The notes under the pieces were generated by a model. It ran no database searches. It saw nothing but the letters and a program-made list of their open reading frames with translations, and was not told the origin of the DNA. Below are positions 10,834-23,586 of a DNA stretch of 64,000 nt, piece after piece. This DNA is from Periplaneta americana (lineage: Eukaryota > Arthropoda > Insecta > Blattodea > Blattidae): assembly GCF_040183065.1 (NCBI RefSeq), contig NC_091126.1, positions 145,974,204 through 146,038,203 on the forward strand. The letters are read 5' to 3'. Each line of letters starts with the position of its first letter. Positions within the stretch are counted from its first letter, which is position 1. The position numbers and the translations under genes were made by a program.

Positions 10834-11005
10834 TATCCCTCAACTTATTCAGAATTTCTGAATGGTGCTCTTCATTTATTTGTAAATAGGGTTTCAGGGA
10901 AGATGCACAGCTATGACCAGTGATCTTCATTAATTCTTGTTCTTGAATGCCAATGCGAGTCATATTTGAAAGTGCTGTGCATCGACTGGAGTGGTTTGTA
11001 ATTTT
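10834..11005 (-). pseudogene. Crypton-like tyrosine recombinase C-terminal fragment
   Basis: The minus-strand frame (open 11098 to 10688) reads TNHSSRCTALSNMTRIGIQE, then LMKITGHSCASSLKPYLQ and NEEHHSEILNKLRD. In tyrosine recombinases the second catalytic box is HxxR, followed about 25-30 residues later by GH and then the nucleophile tyrosine. Here HSSR, TGH and KPYLQ are in that order. The wording is closest to recombinases of eukaryotic Crypton-type elements; DIRS or Ngaro origin is possible. The first catalytic arginine region is not visible, so it is a fragment. The residues N-terminal of it come from a small tandem repeat and a poly-A run. Confidence 0.65.
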
Positions 11006-11061
11006 CTGTTTTTTTTTTTTTTTGACGTCCAGACCAGTGCAGTTTGAAATGTTGGCAAACA

Positions 11062-11148
11062 AAGAAACAAATGCTAGGGTAGTGATAAAAATAAACAAAT
11101 GCTAGGGACGCGATAAAATTAAACAAATGCTAGGGACACGATAAAATT
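11062..11148. repeat. Three ~29-bp tandem units
   Basis: AACAAATGCTAGGG occurs three times (about 11066, 11094, 11122), each followed by a GATAAAA stretch. It lies just upstream of the recombinase fragment on the minus strand. Confidence 0.9.
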
Positions 11149-11814
11149 GTGCGATAAGCAGCCATGATGGTTGAAAGACGTCCTTTCGTACCGTTTTATT
11201 GGTCAAAAGTAGTGTGACGTAGTAAAAGTGTAATAGTCACTATAAATTTCCATTTCTTGTCCTCCGTTACTTTTGATTATTTCAAAGTCTATGTTTATAA
11301 AATCCTAACACGTTAAAATACACACACTTATGTAAAACTCTAAAAGAGCATTTGTTTATAAAATATTAACACACTAATTTAAACTGCAGAGAGAAAAAAA
11401 TTGCATTTCATGTTTACGCATTAGCATAATAAGTGACGCTTGGTGTGAATGAAAAACTCAACCTACAAGTTTTTCGAAATGTTTGAAACATGTGCCGTGA
11501 GAAAGAAGATAGGATAGCATGTAAAGACCGAATATGCTGGCTCTACATTCGCCTGGATTATCTGAGTTTTCTGTTTTAATGTTACGAGTTCCGTAACCTT
11601 GAGGTAACTGTTTTAAAGAGGTAGTGATCTTCACTGTTATAATTTGCCTTATATATGAAGTTTTTTTTAAAGAACCAAAGTCCAAAAAATGCAAATTTGA
11701 GATATTAAGCATGTGATGACTTTATTGTAGCGGCCATGTACTAAGTTATTTGTTAGTGAAAAAAAAATACCATAATTCTATGTTATAGGAGTGGAAATTT
11801 TCAGTGATTTTTAT

Positions 11815-12352
11815 AAAACCATAGTCCAAAGACTATTTTTTTGTGAAAACAGCCATTGTCCAGGACATTTACAAATATCTTACTCATATCATCTTCAAAC
11901 ATAAATATCCATACAATTTTAAACTGCAGTAGATTGACAGTACTGCTTCTTATGTATGCAGCAAAGCCACCGCAGAGAAAAACACTTAGCACGTGAATTG
12001 TATTATTTATGGAGCCGTCTTTAGGTGCAAAAGTAACCCCATGGAAGAAACGTAAGCAACGAAAGAAGAAGAAACAGGGTATAATAAAGAAAAAGGGGAA
12101 TAAAGGAGAGGCACAATTCAGCCACAACAGAGTATTTTTTCTTAAGACAACCATTGTCCACAGTTACCTACATTTACACATCTGTTTCTATGAGGAAATT
12201 TAAATTATAAATGTAGCCTACTTCAGTTTTCCCAAGTTTATACAACATTTTAAGAAACGGCATGATAAATTTCATACCTGAAGTGTCAACGAGACCCATG
12301 CCAGATAGTATTTGTTTCTCCTGAAAATTTATGTTTTTGGACTATGGTTGTT
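11815..12352. mobile_element. Inverted-repeat element, ~540 bp
   Basis: AAAACCATAGTCCAAAGAC on the left is answered by TTTTGGACTATGGTTGTTT on the right. Inner copies (GCCATTGTCC near 11851; CAACCATTGTCC near 12147) show further subterminal inverted similarity. ORFs on both strands across it look like composition artefacts. Non-autonomous element of unknown family. Confidence 0.5.
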
Positions 12353-12402
12353 TAAAAAAAAAATAAAATAAAAAATAAAAATAAAAAAGGAATCTTCATA
12401 TA

Positions 12403-13693
12403 CCGTAGAAGAGGGTAAAGTCGATCAAAATTTTGCAATTTTTTTAATGATATTGAGGTTATGCAATGGAGCGAAGTTCCTCAGAAAATAGCATTTTGTC
12501 GTCATATCCTTCACTTATTAAGGCATGTTACAAGAATTGAATTACAATCTATGAAAACTGTGTTTTTTTTTTAATTTGACTTGTGATCGAAGATACATGC
12601 TTAAATAGGGTAAAGTCAATCACCATTGAATTTTTAGTTTAAGATCGATTTTAAAATATTGCGGAGTAAAGTCGATCACTGTTTATGTTTTTAAAAAACA
12701 AATTAAGTGTATTACATATATTTTATTTGTTATAAGGGGTGTAAAAAACAATAATAATTTTCAATATATGCCTGTAGCATTATATAGTGTATCTTTTGTT
12801 ACTGTAATCATAGTATTCGATAGAATTAGGCCTATAGGTCTCCACTGTACAATCGTGACTATGATTGCCAACTTATAAGACATAAAAACACAATTTAATA
12901 CTTCACATTCCGACAAACAAAGATTTAAGAATTCTAAATTTACATTGAAATATCACCTTTCAATTATAATCTAAAATGCAATTTAACATTGCTTAGGTTT
13001 ATATTAGATGTCATTTGAAATCTTCCCCTCCTCATGTCACTTTAGAAACTACGTTGTTCCCATAATCAGGTACAGAGGGGTGTACAAAATATGTTCCTTT
13101 GGCAGTGCTTCTCTTATGCAAGAAATTAACCATAATTTCGTCTTCCTCTTTCCCCACTATCTCATCAATGTAACCTATACTATGACACTTTTCTGTTTAT
13201 AAGCAATATTTGGAGGTATTTCGGTGAACAATTTATTCTTCCTGCTGCTCGTATCTGTTTCCAGTAGTTCGATGGCATGATCGACTTAACCCTACAAAGG
13301 TACAAGTTTTCTTAAAATAATAAGTTTCAATACTAACATTTACGAACTGCAAAACTATTATTTCGGAATACAATCTCAACGAAAATTATTTGCGTATAGG
13401 CCTACTTCCTGTCTCCTTTCACTGCTGACTATAATTTAGAGTTTGTAAGACTTTGTTTTCATTTAAGAGAAAAAGTTGAAAATAACAATTTTCACTTCAA
13501 CGATAATTACACAGTGTTCCCATTGTTGGCATTCGCAGGCATTTTGTTGTCCCTCTCGCTTACATTTGCAATGTAAGGCAATGAAGTCAGCATAACAAAA
13601 TTTTAACAAGTAACTGAGAAAATATATAATTTTCAATAAAAATCGCAAATGATCAATTTTACACCCACTGATTGACTTTACCCACTTCTACGG
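12403..13693. mobile_element. TIR element with CCGTAGAAG ends, ~1.29 kb
   Basis: The left end CCGTAGAAGAGGGTAAAGTC mirrors the right end (reverse complement CCGTAGAAGTGGGTAAAGTC), with TA on both sides. The motif GGGTAAAGTC(G/A)ATCA recurs internally near 12607 and 12663 and, inverted, near 13278 and 13672. These look like subterminal binding-site repeats. No transposase frame is found, so this is a large non-autonomous Tc1/mariner-like element. Confidence 0.75.
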
Positions 13694-13699
13694 TATATC

Positions 13700-15390
13700 C
13701 CGTATCCCGCACCTGACCTTGACGATTATGGAACATATTAAAATGTAGCCTATCTAAAGTCACAAGACAAGTCATGTGGAGATAAAATGAATATTTATTA
13801 TGTGTCAAAGCGAACAAAAATACGTACAATTCAAAATCGATTTTAAAAAGTTGTTAATTAGAAAGGAGAATAATTGCGTACAATTCATAATTAATTTCTA
13901 TGTAATTAAATTAATTTTGCCGGAACCTGTGCATAATAAAATTACGTACAAATCAGAACTACTTATACCAAAGGTTCTACTACATTTATAAATTTTAACA
14001 TTACATTGTGACAGACGACAGATTATTAATCACTATGCTGGGAAAATTAAACTAAACCCAGCAGAGATAACATTTCATACTTCATGAGCTGTACAAAATA
14101 TTTACCAATCTACTGCACATTTCACACTACAACCGAGCTTTTCATGAACCATTAGGTGGCAGGATACACGATCACCCCGCAGACACCGGTTAACTGAGCT
14201 GCAGATGTACCTTACAAACGAAGACGAGAAGACAATTATTTGAAACGGAGTTTAAGGATATCGTAAAACGAGAATTACTTTATACACTGGAAAACAAAAT
14301 GAGCCATACAAAAGTGATGAGGGAAGACCTTCAAGAAGTGTGATGCATATTTTAGTAACGCCAATAGACAGTTAACAACACGTTAATAATTTAACACACG
14401 TCTTGTGTGGCGTGCGACACAACTCAGTCGTTACGTGTCAGGAACCTTATTTGACGAAATGTCAGGTCAGTGCCAATGTACAGTATACAAGGTGAGTTAA
14501 AAGCCGCTTTCCCCAAACACTTCCTTACATTTAATTACATTCAATTTACATTTTGCTACACATTCCTTTACAGATTTTGTTCAAAATACAGGCCCTGTTT
14601 CTCGATAAACAATTCACGACGTTTAGACACTGATTTACAGATGGCGGAAAGTAATTCACGATTTTATATAGGCCCTTTTCTGTCTGACGCTATCGGCCTC
14701 CCCAAAGGTCTTTATCCCTCACGTCTTTCAAATAACAGTCTATATGCGTTCCACTTTAGTTTGGATGAAGGCGTTCTACTGTACTACAATGTACTCATAA
14801 CAATGACATAATTACGCGTGAACTTTCCCCACTCTAAAACACTGAAAATCCACCCAGTAAACAGTCCTATTTCGATTAAATTTCATGTGAAGATTTCTGT
14901 CTTTGATAATTTTGAAATAACTCCATTTATTTACACCGCCAAGCTGAAGATACTGGTCAGAATACTAGGCAAGCGACAACTAAATATGTGTAGATTTATT
15001 GTGGATACAAGAGTTATTTTTAAGGCGTCTTCGAATGGTAACTGACAGTGATTACTTCCTGAAGTGGAGTATTAAAAGTCACGCGAGGCAGATGATGCGA
15101 TATCACTTCACCCCACGCCTGCATGAAGCATTTTTGGCATAGAATACTTCTTTCCTCGCACCGAATATGAGCACGCGTTCCGAGTTCCGTGGTCAATAAA
15201 AATTTACAGAATTTCAAATCCTTTACTGTAACAACACTAAGAGCCATAGGAGAATGCTATTGATATTAGTAGTTATGTCACATGAACCGATATAAAGCTC
15301 TACGATGCCACCTCCACTCACTATGGGCATGAGAGCACCGAAGTTGCGCATAGAATTAGCCGTGACACGAGGTCTCTCTCAGTATTATCA
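13700..15390. other. No gene seen
   Basis: AT-rich sequence with several short open frames (13800, 14470, 14818, 15020), none with recognisable domains, good start contexts or splice signals. TACAAGGTGAGTTAAAAGCC at 14487 resembles the ends of some TIR elements, but I found no partner. Confidence 0.45.
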
Positions 15391-15398
15391 CAGTCTAG

Positions 15399-15558
15399 TA
15401 TATACAGTCACGAAGCTCAATACGTGTGGAATGTGCATCCATAGATAGTTGCTAATCACTAGGATCGCTACTATCGCCTCATAACAGACAATGCAAAATA
15501 ATACCGGCACACTCTATTGTTCCTAGTACCCTCACAACTCAAGCTTCGTGACTGTATA
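15399..15558. mobile_element. MITE with TATACAGTCACGAAGCT ends, 160 bp
   Basis: TATACAGTCACGAAGCTCAA at 15401 is inverted at 15541-15557 (AAGCTTCGTGACTGTATA). The interior carries GATAGTTGCTAATCACTAGG. A half-copy lies at 22655-22752 in the opposite orientation. TA borders fit a Tc1/mariner-type MITE. Confidence 0.8.
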
Positions 15559-15559
15559 T

Positions 15560-16284
15560 TATCTCGGCATCGGGAGCAACTACAGACCTGTGCAACCAGT
15601 AGTTTGATTTGTAGTCGTCAACAGTTATGGAATATTAAAGTGATAATATGTAGACACATACGATGCAGTTTGAGTGAACCATAGTGAAAATTTGTTGTGG
15701 AATGTCACTTCATATGAAGACAACATTATTGCAAGTCATTCATTAATTACTTCTCCTTTAATAGAGTCCACTTACAAACCGAAACAAAAATTGAGACAGT
15801 GAGATCAAAGACCCACTAAATCCAATTTTTGACAAAATTGAGTAATGGGCTGGATGGTGCTTGTTAGTTTGTCCCGAATGTGTGGAAGGCAAGAATACAC
15901 TAATTTCGACATTCATCTGCATTCTGGGTGCTGTTTTAAAACTCGTGAAAGTCAAAACTCCACTTACTCCATGGAATAAGAGAGTTTTTGCATTCCAAAT
16001 TCAATTTTTCGGTAGGTGGCAACACTATCGCTCAACCAGCTGAGTAAAGTGATACGGTATTCAGAATCTCACAAAAATCTATGAAATCCATGTAAGTAAG
16101 ACTATGAAAGGAGTCGGTTTAACTTCCAGAAACCCAATACAGTTGCATCATTCCCCAGTCAACTAAAGTACAATTCAGCATTGCCACTGAAAGAAGAAAG
16201 CAAAAGGATTTGCAAAATTTAATGCAGTTTATTTCTGAGGAAAGTAGGATATATTACCAAACTCTGTTTGCGGACAGGAATAAT
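15560..16284. other. No gene seen
   Basis: Single-copy-looking AT-rich sequence. Frames at 15758-15955 (minus) and 15861-16043 (plus) are short and unrecognised. Confidence 0.45.
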
Positions 16285-16286
16285 TA

Positions 16287-16901
16287 GAGACGAGAATTCC
16301 ATGCAAATGCATGTTTCTATAGGAACACAGGACATAGCTCAAACTTAGTACTTATCCATTTAATTATCTCCGGTTCCAAATGTGTGTACTTTTTCCGTGC
16401 ATATTTGTATGTTTTGGCCTTTTTGGGGATAACATCATTCATAATGCATATTTAAGCAATTTGTAGTTCAATCATGCATATAATATACATTATATTCTGT
16501 TTAAATACATGTTTTTTTGAGTCGACACCTCAGTTTGTCGATTTTCATGTCCCTTATTTTATCTTCAGGAATCAGGATTGAAGAAGGAAAAGAAAAAAAT
16601 ACTAAATATCAGAAAAAGGTTTATTCAAGTTTGCACCCATAACTTCTTACGATGTAGAAATATCATTCTTTTTCTACAAAAACATATTGACTGACAAGCA
16701 CAGAAACCTCACTGAAACCAATTTAGAAATGTTGTTAGTTGTAAACTGTGCAAAAAAACTGAAGTGAAATAAGAAATTTGTGACAAAAATGAAAGTGAAT
16801 ATTTTAATGTATTTTTCGCTTGATCGTGCATGTGTCATAGTTTGATAGTGTATGAATGCATGCACATTTTGGGATTTTAAAGTGCATGAAATTCTCGTCT
16901 C
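16287..16901. mobile_element. TIR element with GAGACGAGAATT ends, 615 bp
   Basis: GAGACGAGAATTCCATGCA follows TA at 16285-16286. The right end reverse-complemented reads GAGACGAGAATTTCATGCA and is followed by TA at 16902-16903. The core is AT-rich and non-coding. Fits a non-autonomous Tc1/mariner-like element with a 19-bp TIR. Confidence 0.75.
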
Positions 16902-16904
16902 TAG

Positions 16905-17930
16905 TAGTAATCTAGGTGGAAGAACATGGAAGTGATAGAAAAAAAAAAGAATCTGTAACATGAATCAGATTGTGTTACCATTTTAATATTGTTTGTGGTT
17001 TTATTTCTTTACTTTGATGTGCTTTATAGTAATTTGTGATTTTCTGTCTGATATATTTGAAATTAATAAAAAAAATTAGGAATGTTAATCTTAATAATAA
17101 ATTTCCATTTTTTCGTATATTTAAATGTTTCATAAAGGAATTATGATACACCTATCTTTTTTTCTTCACATGGCTCATATTTATTCACTTTTCTTAATTT
17201 ATACACTGTGGAAATCAGAAAACCATTAACTCCAGCAGTGTTTATTTCAAATTGTAGCGTAAGATAATGTAAAAATTTAGGGTTTGAAGTATTTAATTGA
17301 TAAAGAATGTAATTTTTGCACAATATTAATAGGTAAATGAATAATATTTAAAGTTAGTAAGACATGATAAGTTTATTCTCTCTCCTGTAAAATTTGGTTT
17401 ATTGGAATTAGGGAGTTTTTTATTTCCCTGTATCAATTATATATTCAAACGATCACAACTGTAATTCCATTCTCGAAAGTGAGTGACGTATTTTACGTGT
17501 TGATGTAGCTATTCCTGATAGAGCGTAGAATTTGTATTGTATTTGGGAGGGGTACTACGACCCAGCACCACTGCCTAGAAGATCTATTACGTATACCATC
17601 GAGCTAAGCGCATTCTAAATACAAACTGGCTGACTACACAAAGGTTCGTTGCATATTCAAGTTTCGAGCAGGCAATCCCACTCGTTCTTAGGCCAGCTCC
17701 CTCCGTGAGTCGCCAGGCGGCGTTCGGGAAATGCTATGTATGTATGGGTATTGATAACGAAATGATATTGACACCTAACATAGGGAAATGGAAGAACCTT
17801 AAGAAAAACCCAATTGCAATCTCTTCTACCACATGTGTCACTATGCATATTTTTTACGAAAAATCACAGGCATGGCTGGGACTGGAAAAATTATGTTCAT
17901 TTTTTTTAAATATTTGATTTTAAGTAATAA
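16905..17930. other. No gene seen
   Basis: AT-rich with a moderately GC-richer patch at 17560-17760. Short frames on both strands (17657, 17705) overlap each other and match nothing recognised. Confidence 0.45.
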
Positions 17931-17933
17931 TCT

Positions 17934-18050
17934 ATACTAATAATAAATCTGTAGCCGAAATTTTTCTGGTAATTTTCGATTTTCCAAAAATAATTGGTCC
18001 TGACATATATAATTAACCGCCCTGAAACCGAAACACGTCACTGGCACAAC
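17934..18050. repeat. Dispersed repeat fragment, possible Helitron or LINE-F 3' end
   Basis: Starts TAATCTATACTAATAATAAA and continues TCTGTAGCCGAAATTTTTCT. I recall this as an abundant insect repeat start, but cannot verify that here. It lies just 3' of the minus-strand LINE-F coding remnant and may be its 3' UTR, or the TC-starting end of a Helitron-like element. Confidence 0.3.
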
Positions 18051-18124
18051 ACACTTCTTCACTGATACAACACTTCAAATAACAATAATATCAATTACAC
18101 CCTTCAAATAGTGTGTATAATATA

Positions 18125-18862
<738 letters not shown>

Positions 18863-18869
18863 CTATGAT

Positions 18870-19420
18870 TTCTTTAGCCTGTCTTTAACTTTTAGAGCCT
18901 ATTTCGTCCTTTCATTTAGCTTATTTTGAGCACCTAAAATCTAATTTTTAGGGTAAAAAATCCGAAGTGTAGTAATAACCCAAATATGGTGATTCCTATT
19001 TTCTTATCAGCCACATGGTGAGGAATAGGATATGTATTTAAATAGAACTTCCAGCTCTGACATCAGTATGAATTTTTCATGCTCCGTACCCATCACTCTG
19101 GCTGTCACACGGTCAATATGAGTGTCGTTTGAGTCCAGCTTTACAATTTGAAATTGTTTTGCATGGCAGCCATCTGTTACAAGTTACGTATTCAGATAAT
19201 TATAGCCATATAAGAACTGCATAAGCGAGGGAGAGAAAGAGAGAGACAAACAGACAGACAGACAGGCAGAGCGCTCTCAAATTACGTCCTTACATTCAGG
19301 TAATGTGCCTAAGTCTAAATCTGATCCCAACAGTTTAACGTTTAACACGAAATTATATATTTGTTTTTATTTTAATTTTCCGTATCCTAGGCTGACAACA
19401 ATGATCACGTCAATAAGTCT
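18870..19420. other. Region upstream of putative exon 1; short GACA repeat
   Basis: A GAGA/GACA/CAGA microsatellite lies at 19229-19270. Otherwise there is no element end or coding signal. If exon 1 is real, this stretch holds its upstream promoter. I do not see a convincing TATA box. Confidence 0.4.
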
Positions 19421-19423
19421 TGT

Positions 19424-19524
19424 ACGCAGGCGCGGCCCGTGTTTGGCCTCGCGCAGTAACTAGGGTGGCCGCGGGCGTGGAACAACGTGCAGTCCTCTAC
19501 CAGAGTGCGTGAACAGAGAAGATG
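19424..19524 (+). other. Putative host first exon: CpG-rich 5' UTR ending in ATG and splice donor
   Basis: This 100-bp patch is strikingly rich in G, C and CpG (GGCGCGGCCCG, CCTCGCGCAG, GGCCGCGGGCG) against an AT-rich background. It ends GAGAAGATG immediately followed by GTGAGT, a strong donor at 19525. Left unspliced, the ATG opens only 22 codons. An ATG placed exactly at an exon end is a known arrangement and leaves phase 0. The only in-window downstream exon that fits is 59473-59524. The GC patch itself could instead be a promoter or a small element, so the exon call is inference. Confidence 0.45.
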
Positions 19525-19529
19525 GTGAG

Positions 19530-20220
19530 TGTTGATGCAGTGGTCGTGGGGCAGTCTTTCCTCTGTGCTTCGCCGCTACAGTTTTCGTAAAAAAAAAGTG
19601 TTCGACTCGCGACTTGTTTGGAGAGTTCATTACACAATTACTATAAAATATAATCTCACATCTATTACAAGTTCGAGTGGTTTTCGTTCTTATGAAGAAA
19701 AACCTAATTAATTCTTCCTTAAACGCAATTTAGTATTTTCTTGCTTCACATAACTGTGACAGTGACACTGATCCAGTGTATATTGTTCAGTTATAGTTTT
19801 TTTTAATTCTGAGGAAATCGCTTTATTGTCTGGCATACTAAAAAAAAAGACCAAATGTCTCTGTTAATTTTGATCCCGTCCTCCAGTGTCGCAAGGACAT
19901 CCAACTTGCAAGTAGCGCACAAATGTTTCATTCTGTTGTTTTGAGTGAAGCACCCCATTTACACATGTACTAGAGAAAAAATATTCATTTCGCCATAACT
20001 TTTATACTTTGATATCGACGGAATTCACACCTTTGTGAGGACGAGACGGAAAGGAACGCTGAGATGAAGGTCAGTACTTAAGATTTTTTTATTCCAGATC
20101 TCAGTTGATGGAACGTTATGTAATGATCATGTTGAAGTGTCAACAAAGCGGTTGACTTCCAAGATATTTATCCTCGTTTAATCAGCCATATATAAGTATA
20201 ATATTTACGAGTAGAAACAA
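19530..20220. other. No gene seen; start of putative large intron
   Basis: AT-rich, no element ends. A second, weaker ATG-plus-donor (GAGATGAAGGTCAGT near 20061-20075) could be an alternative first exon, but its donor is poorer and it is not CpG-rich. Confidence 0.35.
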
Positions 20221-20402
20221 AGGGCCGTATTCATAGACATTTTTAGCGTGGGGTTTCGGTGGATTATCAGCGTTTTTCGTATTCATAAACCAGTGTTAGC
20301 GATAGGATATGATTTGAATTCTGTACTAGTAACCAGTGGATAGCCGGGGCTAGCTTAGTACGCTCGTAGCACATGCTGCGAAATGTCTATGAATACGGCC
20401 CT
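20221..20402. mobile_element. MITE with perfect 22-bp TIR, 182 bp
   Basis: AGGGCCGTATTCATAGACAT at 20221 and its exact inverse ATGTCTATGAATACGGCCCT at the right end, extended by TT/AA. Non-coding interior. No clear target duplication, so the superfamily is uncertain. Confidence 0.85.
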
Positions 20403-20931
20403 CACGCACCGCCACGTTATTTAGGATAGAGTGAACTATAACGACGGAGTTACGCACTAAGAGACCAAGCGCCAAAAACCTGTTTCGAGATATTGACCAT
20501 TGAAATAAACCGGTTTTTTATTAAACATTTCATGCAAGAAGTATTATAGCATTCATATTATTACAAGAAATAGCACAAATAATACCAAAAAAGGCTAACC
20601 GATTTTTAATAGGAGATCAGGGGTTGAATTAATATTTCAAAGCAAAATAAATAAATGCATTTTATGCAATAAACGAATTTTTGCTTATAAATAGCAGCAA
20701 AATTTAGATATCGCATTCTTGTTTTTTTTCCGAGTTAAATTAGCCTGCCATCAATAGATTTGTGCATATATCTAATTTTTTTTCAAATTGTCGGTTGGTC
20801 TATTATTGCGTAACTCCGCCCAATTAATTGTTGCACAAACACACGTTTTTGTAGGCACTTAAAAGTTAAGAATAGGCAGGCAAAAAAGCACTAAAACTTA
20901 TAGGCCCCAATAACATTAAAATAGTTATATT

Positions 20932-21567
20932 CAGTAGAGCCTCTGTTATCCGTGGTAATGAAGGGATGGAGTGAACGGTTAATCGAAATAATAGGATAAT
21001 CCGTGCCATAAAAGTTTTTCATAAATCAAGTGCATAATACAGTTTCGTAATTTTCTCGGTGATCTTTTGTTGAAACACGCTAGGTGGTGGATCAGAAGTT
21101 CACTAATTTAAGTCTGGCCAAGGAAACTCCTTATGTGGAAAGATAGGATAGGAATACTGTAGTAGAGGTCTCATGTTGTAGATTTACATACTTTATACTT
21201 GTTTATTTTGTTAAATCGCGCACAGTCGTAATTCAAAACTCGTATTCCGAGACGAGATGAATCACAGTTTCTCTTTTCCCAAATACTTGCACTTATTTTT
21301 CGTAGCACATGTTTTATTTTGATACCTGTGGAAGATATTTTGCAAAGAAGTTAGACATTACGGCCTCTCGAAGTGTAGACCATACCGTGTAAGGCTAAAC
21401 GTTTATAAAAACACTGTGTAGAAAAAAATTCGTACTAATACAATGTACAGTTCTTCATAAGTTTTCTGCAGCAAAAAAAAAAAATAAATAAAATAAATAA
21501 ATAAATAAAGACAGTCGGATAATCCATCAATCGGTTAATAGGGTGACGGATAATCGGGATTCTACTG
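20932..21567. mobile_element. pogo/Tigger-like non-autonomous DNA element, 636 bp
   Basis: The left end CAGTAGAGCCTCTGTTATCC and the right end (reverse complement CAGTAGAATCCCGATTATCC) match the CAGTAGAACCTCGATTATCC style of pogo/Tigger termini. Internal inverted copies (GGTTAATCG near 20980; CGGTTAATAG near 21533) are typical subterminal repeats. The right flank is TA; the left flank has decayed to TT. No transposase. An A-rich run with AAAT units lies at 21472-21517. Confidence 0.82.
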
Positions 21568-21569
21568 TA

Positions 21570-22650
21570 CATTATATTACATTATCACTTCCTTTGTTGT
21601 GCTGCATTTTTGACAAAAGCAGCTGTTTTTATGGTGTTTTAAATGTCACATCTTTCCACATATTACCTGTAAAAAATTTAAGACCAATCTATCGGTTCAA
21701 ATACCGCTATAATTCTAAATAAAAAAAAAACAATAATTATTAAACCGATTTCCTTAAATACAACCACGTATGAAATAAAATGATTAAACTTCCTTGTTAT
21801 ATTTTACTTAACTGAATTTTTAAGCCATAAAGATATTAAAATCCTGGGTCTGGAATAAGCTCGTAAAATGTATAGTTCAATGTTTCTAACTTAATATTAT
21901 ATGAAAAATGAGAAAAAAATTCAGACTTGAATAAATTTTAAAATGCTGAGGAGAACAAATCTGCATTTATAAAATCCGCTATCTTCACATGATTTATGCA
22001 TGCATGAACCGGTGGATTCGCTATTTTAAAATTCATAAACACGAATATGAAAACCGAAACATGTACAACTCTAGTCGTCTCTTTTTTGAAGTACTGACAA
22101 AAAATTATCCTTCAGTCCGTCATGAAACTTTCGTCTACACCAACCCATCCCTTCATTAAGGGGAGGCAGAGGTGAAATTTTCGAACAAAACTGAAGAAAG
22201 AATGAAAATTTGGTTTTTTCCAATTTTGTTATCTTTATTTTGATATTCCGATGTTAGTTTTTGATTTTGTGCCCTTAAAAGTATGAAATTAAAACCAATA
22301 TAACTGTATTACTATATTATTCCCATAATAAACTAATACTTATCATTATTTATATACCTTCTCTGAACATATAAATAAAAAGAAATATTGAAAATTTCTT
22401 ACAATATGGTGCATGGAGCATTTTATATCAAACGATATAAAGTTTTATAAAATTATTAATATTTACAGAACTATTGTACTTAGAAAGTTGGAACTTGGTA
22501 TGTCCATTACTAATAACATACTTAGTATCCATGATCAGTTTCAAACAAATCGGATAAATTTTGTGGATTTTAAATATTCACTCTGCCTCCCCATAAAACA
22601 CTTCTTGAAAGTTTTACTTTTGGCTTTATAAAGGTTATTAGTTTATTATA
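21570..22650. other. No gene seen
   Basis: AT-rich. The 72-codon frame at 22413-22631 has no recognised domain. Confidence 0.45.
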
Positions 22651-22654
22651 CCGC

Positions 22655-22752
22655 ATTGTCTGTGATGAGGCGATAGTAGCGATCCTAGTGGTTAGCAACT
22701 ATCTATAGATGCATATTTACTACGTATTGAGCTTCGTGACTGCATATACTAG
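22655..22752 (-). mobile_element. Half-copy of the 15.4-kb MITE
   Basis: GTCTGTGATGAGGCGATAGT through TGAGCTTCGTGACTGCATAT corresponds to the reverse complement of 15399-15495, including the outer ACTAGACTGTG. The second half of the element is missing. Confidence 0.8.
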
Positions 22753-22759
22753 ACTGTGC

Positions 22760-23585
22760 TATTATCCCTAAATAGGCATTTATATGTAGTATAGGACTTG
22801 TATAGGGGCTTTTAAATAATCTAATATGAATGTTGGATTACTTTTTAATACTTATGTACATAACAATAAAATAGACAAAACTGACGATGTTCGAGCGCTA
22901 ATCATCATTTCCTCGCGGAACGGAAATTGACAATGTGAACGATCTCCGAGAAAACCATGGGAAACAATGCGATAGCGGTGAGCCAATTCATATTTTCTAG
23001 CAATTTTAAAGTTTAAAATTTTATTTTCTCGGTAAATACAAGTAAAACTCTGTGTCGCGAGGTCCCCGTTGAACACTAGTTGCGGTTGCGGATACTAGTG
23101 ACGAGTCTTCACTTGCTTAATGTAACAATACAATGAAGTGAAATACTTAAAAATATCATGATGATAACAGATGCTCCTTGCAAAATTTCAAAGACTTGCG
23201 TCCCTTTGGACTCTTGCTTTGGTAGCCATTTTTAAAGGTGTGCGCGCTTTGAATCCCCTGATATCTGTGCTGCTTAACTCCGTTTTTAATGGGTTTTTAA
23301 TTCTTACATTTACGCACATGTTCAATACCTACCCTTTCTACATATTTTAACCAATTGAAAGAATTTATTTCCACACATCTCTCAAACTATATGCCTATTG
23401 TATGAACGCTGGCATGAACATCTTAGAAGGTTTCAAAAGCATTAAAAAGTTGTAGTTGTGGGATTTTTTTTCGCACTTGAGCTACAGTAATGTAAATAAT
23501 ATTTTTAACAAAATAAATGCGTGCACTTAAAATTTCCATTGCATTTATTATTGACAGTATGCTGAACATAATAGTAAAATTTCAG
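22760..23585. other. No gene seen
   Basis: Moderately AT-rich. A minus frame at 22852-23076 is open for 74 codons but unrecognised. Confidence 0.4.
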
Positions 23586-23586
23586 T

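Noticed and set aside
20061..20075. GAGATGAAGGTCAGT as an alternative first exon
   Set aside because: GTCAGT is a poor donor and the region lacks promoter-like composition; kept only as a remark under 19530-20220.
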